64,000 nucleotides of DNA, from contig JAJEKV010000073.1 of assembly GCA_021234155.1 (NCBI GenBank), positions 5,120,001-5,184,000 on the forward strand. Reading direction: 5' to 3'. This document shows, piece by piece, positions 57,460 to 64,000 of this stretch. Under the pieces are notes generated by a model that searched no databases, was not told the origin of the DNA, and saw nothing but the letters and a program-made list of their open reading frames with translations. This stretch comes from Isoetes taiwanensis. Its lineage: Eukaryota > Streptophyta > Lycopodiopsida > Isoetales > Isoetaceae. A program made the translations under genes and the position numbers. The first letter of the stretch is position 1. Every line of letters begins with the position of its first letter.

Positions 57460-57845
57460 CATTATGATAGTGTGGTTCTACCACTGGTGCACTGAAAATA
57501 AAAAAGCTTTTAGAAGAACTCAGCCTCGTCATCTTTAGGCATGATAATGGGGTTCTACCTCCGGTGCCAAATGAAAAATGAATGAAAGCTGTTAGAGAGG
57601 CCCCGGCCTTGCCAGCTTTTGCCAAATATATTTGGTCTTGCTAAGATTGTTAGAGTGACTATGCCCCATCAGTTCTTAGAGGATTCATGTAGTCTCACCA
57701 CCGGTATTAAGCAATTTCAACATCCAGCGGTAGCTGTTAGAGAGGCTTAGCCCATCAGCCCCCACTCTGAATTGTGGATATAACACCAAGATTTAAAGAT
57801 CAGGCTGTTAGAGTGGCAAGACACTGTCAGCTATCAATGTGATCC
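57460..57845. repeat. Degenerate 60-90 bp tandem repeat (GTTAGAG units)
   Basis: Five units are anchored by variants of AGCTGTTAGAGAGGC at about 57507, 57588, 57646, 57734 and 57805. Each is followed by CCATCAGC- or GTCAGC-like sequence, and most are preceded by a CCACCGGT/CCTCCGGT phrase. Spacing varies from 58 to 88. No frame runs through it. Confidence 0.7.
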
Positions 57846-58136
57846 TCAATTATACTAGATACTGGGGGATCTTTATGAAATTTTGGCCATTTGAAATTCA
57901 AAAATTCAAAAATAACTGGAAAAAAAAATTATCGTCCACGGAGAGAAGGAGCGCAGCAAACTTATTATTGTCCAGGTTAAAAAAATCCCTACATGGAAGG
58001 GCTTTCGAGGGAAAAATCGTGGTAGTAATAAGAATGTTGTCAAACTGTATATGTATACATCATCATGAAATATATGTATATATACATGTCAAGTGTGTGT
58101 CCTGGGACATAGCTGATCTTGCATATCCATGAACTC

Positions 58137-58418
58137 CTAAAGGTATGATCCCATCGTCCATACAGAACTCGTGCTCAATGTTATATATAGCGGCTGGCCA
58201 GGCCTGACCAACTCAGCATAGCGCATCCGGATTTGATCACATATTGGGCAGCTTTGAAAGGTATGAGATTCATCCTCAATGACTCCCATTTGGCAGCATT
58301 GACAAAGCCTGTTCCGATGTGGCTCGCCAGTCATCTCAATTCGAACATGTGTGCCCCTGTGCGAATGGAGGCAATGAGTCTGCGCATTTTCACAAGCAAA
58401 TGGGTACATAGGTAGCAT
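58137..58418 (-). mobile_element. LINE ORF2 C-terminal fragment, family 3
   Basis: The minus-strand frame contains THVRIEMTGEPHRNRLCQCC, MGVIEDESHTFQSCPICDQI and RMRYAELV. The order Arg-His...LCxxC...EDExH..xxCP...R is the C-terminal zinc-binding signature of non-LTR elements in the R1/jockey/I-like group. It probably belongs with the RT fragment at 25710-26700. The rest of the element is missing here. Confidence 0.8.
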
Positions 58419-58889
58419 TGTGGGCCCTGTTCAATATAGGATTTATGTGGGCTACTATCTTGACATGTTCAAAGACCTTTGGGATAAATAAAAGGTTGCT
58501 AAAATGCTCCATAAAAATCCCATGCTTCTGAGACAAACCCAGTCACAAGCATCACCCCGTACCTATCTGGAACCAACAACAAAAGCATAATGATAAGAAA
58601 ACAAAATCTCAAAAGCGAGGGGTTGTTTAAGCCGCGCCACACCATAAAATCTCGAAAAGCGGGGCTGGTCACGCATGTCGCATGACAAATTTAATCTTTT
58701 CCCGAAGTAAATAGACATAATGGGAGGGTGGAGGCGAGAGGAGGCTCGCCCTTGCCAATTAATGTGAACCCGATGGAAGGGTGGAGCAGGGCCCCCCCCT
58801 TGCCAATTTTGAAATTACCTGCGGTACTTGTGACATGGAGGTTACAGAGATTGAGACAATGGGAATGGAAATTGAGCGTCAACATGTGA
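58419..58889. other. Unassigned, possible LINE 5' leader
   Basis: No gene is seen. The right part precedes the ORF2 start of the following LINE and may be its 5' untranslated or ORF1 remnant. Two related phrases with AAAATCTC(A/G)AAAAGC(G)GG lie at 58605 and 58650. Confidence 0.35.
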
Positions 58890-58957
58890 ACACATGAACA
58901 TACTCTCATGGAATGTCAGGGGCATAGCTTCTTAGCCACTGCAAGAGCCGCCTAGCT

Positions 58958-59793
58958 TTGTATCTTGGGAAGTTGTCGGCTGATTTCTATTGCCTTCAAG
59001 AACATAAATGTTGTAGAGGTGATATACAAAAGTTGGTTGGTTTGTTTGGTTCTCAATATAATGTCCTCGTCTCTGCTGGTGGCTCCTCTAAGGCGGTGTT
59101 CTTACAACATGGAAGTCATCCATCAATGTCACTTTCACAAAGGCGGATGCCTTTGGGACGATGGATTATTGTCAAGTGGAAGGATCAAGGTCGAGAATGG
59201 GGTTTGGTTAACATTTATCGCACAATAGACCAAGTCAAAGAGGGGCTTTATGGGGCTGCATTGAGAAGCAAACTATGTAGACTTGGCCATGATGTAGCTT
59301 GGTTGTTAGTAGGTGATTTCAACATGGTTGAACTTGAGGGCGGCGAGGAGGCGGAAGGGGTCAGCGATAGTGCAAGGTTTTGAGCGCGGATTGGAGTGCG
59401 CCTTCTTCATGGACCGTGGGCTTACGTAAAATTGAGGGTGATTCATCTTTTACTTGGTGTAATGGCTGGATTGGTGTTGGTAGAGCATATGCCCGTCATG
59501 ATAGAGGCTATTTCAATGCTCATGCGGCTCATGATCTCTCGAATTTCCGTAGGCATAACCTTTTGGATGGTTCTATCTCTGATCACCATCCTCAACTTTT
59601 CTCCTGCAATATGGCTAATTGTCGTAGACCAAACAGAACTTATTTCAAGTTTAATGTCACGTTCTTAGAGAATGTGGACTTTCAAACTCGCTATCAGCAC
59701 GCTTGGTCCCAAGCATTTTCCTCTGGAAGAGGCATGGCTGGTTTAGTTGCGGCTCTTTCTGCTGTTAAGTCTCTCGCTAAGGAATGGGGCAGA
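58958..59793 (+). pseudogene. AP-endonuclease domain of LINE copy b
   Basis: The first frame (58958-59383) reads DFYCLQEHKC with the catalytic Glu, and WLLVGDFNMVE, the GDFN motif. The second frame (59380-59826) continues with SFTWCNG and SISDHHPQL, the SDH motif that ends the endonuclease-exonuclease-phosphatase fold. All key residues can be seen, but a one-base shift joins the frames. The enzyme would nick DNA for target-primed reverse transcription. Confidence 0.88.
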
Positions 59794-60048
59794 GTTCGAG
59801 CCCCAGGGGATCCACCTTCTTTATAAGGGATATGCCACCTGCGTGCATAGGGTAGCAAAAAAACCCCTAGTATACGTGTTTCTGATAGGCAAATTTGACC
59901 CCTTTCCGTATGGTTTTACAACTAGAAGAACATTCCAAAACCCCTATGACCCCTAGTATACATACGAAAAAGGGTAAAAAATCGCCCCCTCCCATTGATG
60001 CACGTGGTTTTGACAGGTTCCACAAGGTGACGCCCCCTTGGTTCGAGC
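59794..60048. mobile_element. hAT-like MITE with 8-bp TSD inside LINE
   Basis: GTTCGAGC occurs at 59794-59801 and 60041-60048. Removing 59802-60040 plus one copy restores the LINE frame exactly across the site (GRVR/ALETIEQLF). The 239-bp insert has short inverted ends: CAGGGGATCCACCTT at the left, and CAAGGGGGCGTCACCTT reading inward from the right. An 8-bp duplication and CAGGG-like ends are typical of hAT elements. Internally a phrase CCCCTAGTATAC is repeated at about 59865 and 59949. It encodes nothing and is non-autonomous. Confidence 0.92.
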
Positions 60049-60224
60049 ATTAGAGACAATAGAGCAACTTTTCGCATTGTATGGTGAACTTGTAACTTGT
60101 CGTTCTCATGTTCCCTCGATGGGGCGGAGAAAAGCTAGTCCTTTCACGAATTAAAGCTTTGGAAAATGGCGGGTTCGGCATGCTCAGTGAAGGCTGGTTT
60201 GCAATGGTTCAAAGATGGGGATAG

Positions 60225-61260
60225 ATGTACTTCGCTTTTTTTCTTTGCGGCATCAAAAGGAGAAGGCGGGGCAACATCGTCCACTCCCTCCGGCTTCTGA
60301 TGGCTCTCTTATCTCCGATCGATTGCAACTCAAGCAATATCTTTTTTGATCATTTCTCTTCCTTCTTTGCTCAGCACCCCATGCCATTCCAGGAGGATAT
60401 GCAGACTGCTATGTTGTCTAAGGTACATCCAATTATTTCCGCTGAGAAAAAGAGATTACTTGAATCGAATATCACAACAGAGGACTTGAAGGAGGATGTG
60501 TTTCATTTGAAGCATGATAAGTGTCCTGGTCTTGACGGCTTCCCTATTGAGTTCTTTCAAGCTTGCTGGCCTTGGCTCAACAATGATGTCTATGCTGCTT
60601 TTTGTGACTTTCAGCGTTCGCAAAGCTTAGATAAGATCCTCAACACTGGATGCATCTCTCTCATTCCAAAGTGCAAAGAGCCTAGATCCATTTCTGACTG
60701 GCGTCCTATCACCTTGCTCTCATCTGTCTACAAAATATTTGCTAAAGCCACAGGCGACGAGTGCATAACATCTTATTTGAGTCAATTTCTTCTACCGATC
60801 GGCTTTCTCCTGGCGGTGCATCTTGAACAATGTTGCGGCTGCATACGAGGGCATGTATTGGGCTCAGTTGCAGGGTCATCAAGTGGTGTTCCTCAAACTA
60901 GACTTTGCTAAAGCCTATGACAGTGTGGATTGGGTATTTTTGGAGAAATGCCTTCTTGCTTTGGGATTTGGGAGGCATTCATGCGTGATGTTATGAAGCT
61001 TCATGTGTATTAGCGATCTACGATTGCTTTTTCAAGGTGAGCCATCGGATCTTTACTTGTTGGTTGGGGGATCCGACATGGTTGTCCTTTGGCCCTTGCT
61101 TTTCACTATTGTTGCAGAAGTGTTGTCTCAACTCTTTGATGTTGCAGCTCAAGAAGATGTCATCCAGGGTCTGCCCATGTTGGATGGTTCTCGGGAGGTG
61201 TGTAATCAGTATGCTGATGACACTTTCCTTTTTCTTATGGCCAATGATTAAAACCTCCAT
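60225..61260 (+). pseudogene. Reverse transcriptase domain of LINE copy b
   Basis: 60225-60911 contains KHDKCPGLDGFPIEFFQACW, the start of the LINE RT, and ISDWRPITLLSSVYKIFAK. After a shift, VVFLKLDFAKAYDSVDW (about 60888-60940) carries the first catalytic Asp. 61003-61251 contains CNQYADDTFLFL with the YADD active site. Two or more frameshifts and a degraded segment between 60980 and 61060 disable it. Confidence 0.93.
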
Positions 61261-61378
61261 AATGCTAAGCTGCTACTTTCTCCCTGGCCTCTGGAGTTCT
61301 TGTAGGTTGGAGAAAGTGCACTGCTCTATGGACATTGGATAGTGATGTTCCCTCTTGTATTCTTGACTACCCCTGACG

Positions 61379-61864
61379 GTGCTTCCTCATGGTCAACCCA
61401 CAAAGCTTTTGGGCATTCCTGTGGGGGTGCATGTTTCTGCCTCATGTGCTTGGGATGCGACCATTAAAGGTCTTGAGAAACATCTGTTCTGGTGGAAGGT
61501 GGCTAAGTTATCTTTGCCTGGTAGGATCACAGTTGCAAGGTCCGTCCTCAGCAACACCCATGTCTATATGGCATCTGTCTTACTGGCTCCTCAATGTAAG
61601 ATGAATGAGATCGTCTGTATTGTCAGGAATTTCATCTGGGGTGGTACCTCAGAAGGTGCTATTGTTAAGGTATCCTGGGCTAAGTGCATCAAGCCTAAGG
61701 CGGCTGGTGGCCTTGGAATGTTGGACTTCCGTCTGCAAAGCCAGGTCATGATTTCAAAGTTCATTTGGAGGCTCCTCCTTGGTAAAGATGACTCTCCTGG
61801 CTTAAGGTTGGTAAACAATCACCTGCGAGTGTCTCCCCTTTCACAAGACAATTATCAAGCCTAG
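61379..61864 (+). pseudogene. LINE ORF2 region after RT palm
   Basis: A single 161-codon frame reads KLLGIPVGVHVSASCAWDAT, FWWKVAKLSLPGRITVARSV and GGLGMLDFRLQSQVMISKFI. It follows the thumb of the RT and precedes the zinc-binding tail, which is no longer clear. It stops at 61864. The best-preserved long frame of the element. Confidence 0.85.
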
Positions 61865-61990
61865 TCTCCCATGGGCCTTGTTGTATCCTCTGCATCCATA
61901 TCCAAATGCTTCCCCATTCCTTAAAGGTCTGCTTGCTTCCTAGGATGCGGTTAGATCTTTATTCCATGTTAATCCCCAAGCGTATGCTTC

Positions 61991-62369
61991 ATTCACAAGG
62001 CACCCAAAATAAAAAACGTACATGGTTTTTTCCTTGGTTATGACTAGAAAACCATTCTATAAAGCCAATGGGTGTTTGTGGGTTGATATCATTAAAAACT
62101 ATATGTGGCTAAACTAATGGATTCTCTTGTTAGGCTTGTTAGGGTGGTATTATGGCATGGTAATCGCAGATGGCCTTTTTGTAGAGTTTGTCAAAATGGT
62201 ATTACATATTGGTAAATGAATGTGGTATACTTATAGTGTTTAAGTGTACGATTTGTCCATGTGGTATAACATTATGGTTGTGGATGTGGCTTAATGTAGT
62301 GCTCGTTTCGGGTGATTTTATAATGTGGTTGGCACATGTGTGTTTGTTCTATATGAGCACGGTTTTGTT
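61991..62369. other. Unassigned spacer
   Basis: T- and G-rich sequence with repeated TGTGG phrases. No gene is seen. It could be the degraded C-terminal part of the LINE. Confidence 0.35.
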
Positions 62370-62660
62370 AGCATTAGCTATATGGTTCTCATTTATAAAC
62401 CAGTAATGGTATGTTGTTTGAAGCATTTCAAGTTTTTAAGTATAAGACTATTAAGGTTTTGTTATGCATTAGCTATATGGTTCTCATTTATAAACCAGTA
62501 ATGGTATGTTGTTTGAAGCATTTCAAGTTTTTAAGTATAAGTCTATTAAGGACTGTGGATGGTTTCTTATGCATACAAGTAATGGTCTGTTGTTTGAAGC
62601 ATTTCAAGTATAGAAGACTAAAACTATTAAGGACCGTGTATGGTTTCTTATGTATAGTAG
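62370..62660. repeat. Three-unit tandem repeat
   Basis: GTAATGGTATGTTGTTTGAA begins units at 62403, 62502 and 62579 (the last with TGGTCTGTTG). Units 1 and 2 are about 99 bases; unit 3 is 77 bases away and shares TATTAAGGACYGTGTATGG with unit 2. The short frames here are by-products. Confidence 0.88.
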
Positions 62661-64000
62661 TACTTTTCACTGCTAATTCACTGTATCTGTTTTCCTCAAT
62701 AGCAACAAAATAATAGGGAGCAAGGGGATTTGAACCCCAACCATTTCCAAAACTCGTAAATAATGTTACATTTATTTCCAGATATATGTAGAAAACTAAT
62801 TTAGATCTAACATCTACAGCAAAGCAAAAGGTAAACATCTGGTATAGGAGGAAAGTGACGACCTTGCAATACTCACGTACTGACCTCTTGCATGTGAGAG
62901 AAAGAAATAAAGCATGTGAGAATGTAACGACCTTTAAAGTTTCCAAAAAGGCCCTCTAGCATGCAAGTATTGATCAAAATTAAGTTCTGTATTTAAACAA
63001 TTTACTGAGTTTAATTCTAGCAATGCAGACCCGACCTTTATATCCTTCTTAATCGAAGATGGACGCCATAGCCAGAACTTGATTCTCTGTTAAAAATAAG
63101 GGAAAAAATATCTGTCAAATCAAAGGAATGGAAAAGGCAAAATGGCAAAATGCTAAGAAATATTGGAATGCTCACGAGGAATAACACTCCCGGAAGGAGT
63201 TCCAAAAGCCACACATAAAAATAAACCTTCTCGGTAGGAAAGAAATGCCTCAAGACAAACAAATCGCTATAGCTTGATTCAATATTGGCTCCTATGCAAT
63301 GGCGATAAAAGGGGCAAGTCAGCCATGGCGGATACTAGATTTTAAAAGCTGGAAAGAACCTTTGATAAACTAGTAGCCTTGGCAAGAGATCATTTGGAAT
63401 GGCTTCCCTCTGAAATTAACTTTGTATTTGGGAAGAAGGGGATGGATGTAATAAACCAAATAGAGTTTAAAGAATCTTATCGCCATTGCCATACAATGGC
63501 TTGATTAGAATCTGGAAATCGTAATCTTAGCTCATTCCCTTGCGAGAAAGTTTAAGGCGGATAAAAATTTTACATCTTTTGATGGGGATTCTATCACAAC
63601 CAAACTTTGTGCTACATTCGGCATAAATCAAAGTAGAGAGCCGTAAATAAAACACTTGGGTTACCTGAAAAAGACATCTGAATTGACAAGCTTCCTACAG
63701 TTTAAATAGAACACCGAACAAAGCAACTTCACATCTATGCTATTGTTGTCTTACGATAAGTCCATACATGGCAAACAAATAAATTGAAAATGATCCGAGG
63801 AAGACATACCTCGATTTTTCGGTTGGTGTTGCTTGAACAACCGTCAAAATCCTATCTCCAAGCTTTATTCCACTTAGTCCAAAGACATGCTTTTATTGTT
63901 CTGAATGGATCAAGGTACCGGTCGAGGAGTAAGAAGTGCATACTTGCTTTTGCGACCTTCAACTTGTATAGTAAATACTATACTACTGGTATTAGTGCCG
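62661..64000. other. Unassigned right end of window
   Basis: No gene was recognised on either strand. A tRNA-like 3' half near 62713-62750 was considered and rejected. The phrase CGCCATTGCCATACAATGGC at 63481 echoes GCAATGGCGATAA at 63297, a loose inverted repeat about 190 bases apart. Confidence 0.4.

Larger units (their letters stand above)
58890..61990 (+). mobile_element. LINE ORF2, nearly full, family 1 (copy b)
   Basis: The ORF2 opens with ILSWNVRGIAS (58900) followed by a stop, then endonuclease (58958-59793), a MITE interruption, RT (60225-61255) and the downstream region (61379-61864), all in order on the + strand but with several shifts. It shares peptides such as KLLGIPVGVHVSASCAWDA with the minus-strand LINE at 12735-14478. 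The 3' end is unclear: no CCTTC-A tail is seen after 61990, so the tail has been lost. Confidence 0.9.

Noticed and set aside
62713-62752. tRNA-like 3' half on the minus strand (GGGGTTCAAATCCCC then TGCTCCC)
   Set aside because: Only a T-arm and part of an acceptor strand are present; no D or anticodon arm can be folded upstream. At most a tRNA or SINE relic.
62488-62946. 152-codon minus-strand frame
   Set aside because: It runs through the three-unit tandem repeat, which makes its internal peptide repeats; no family features.

Overview
The window looks like nuclear DNA of a land plant with a large, repeat-rich genome. Evidence for this is nested LTR retrotransposons primed by initiator-Met tRNA, plant-type LINEs ending in oligo(A), spliced genes with GT-AG introns, and a decayed plant BCS1-like AAA-ATPase gene. 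A lycophyte, fern or conifer would fit, but this is inference. I see no rRNA gene, no intact tRNA gene, no CRISPR array and no prokaryotic operon. Almost nothing is intact: most coding blocks carry frameshifts or stops.

Layout. 1-11,776: a decayed Ty3/gypsy chromovirus on the + strand (5' LTR cut by the window edge, PBS, long extra coding region upstream of gag-pol, protease, RT, RNase H, integrase, chromodomain, duplicated PPT, 3' LTR). 12,735-14,478: a 5'-truncated LINE on the minus strand. 14,872-23,390: an unusual accessory block. It holds a decayed multi-exon gene on the minus strand with a DGQH (ParB/sulfiredoxin-like) motif, other minus-strand ORF relics, a 167-bp near-perfect hairpin, a promoter-like direct repeat, and about 18-20 copies of a 13-bp palindrome-like motif CACGCNNGGCGTG, many of them in introns. 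23,664-25,190: a large exon of a transposase-like gene cut by a LINE 3' end. 25,220-27,681: LINE relics on both strands and one unrecognised coding segment. 27,682-37,662: a non-coding LTR element on the minus strand, with a solo LTR nested in it (5-bp TSD), a LINE-tail insertion (11-bp TSD) and about 0.95 kb of GAATCT-rich repeats. 39,228-52,162: a second gypsy chromovirus of the same family on the minus strand. 52,163-53,110: a BCS1-like AAA-ATPase pseudogene abutting its LTR. 53,110-58,900: LINE tails, tandem duplications and unassigned AT-rich DNA. 58,890-61,990: a LINE on the + strand with an endonuclease and RT, interrupted by a 239-bp hAT-like MITE flanked by an 8-bp TSD. 62,000-64,000: tandem repeats and unassigned DNA.

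The genes do not form a pathway. The window is a record of serial insertion and decay. The most intriguing part is 14.9-23.4 kb, where a ParB-like motif gene lies among a cluster of short palindromes that I did not notice at similar density elsewhere in the window.
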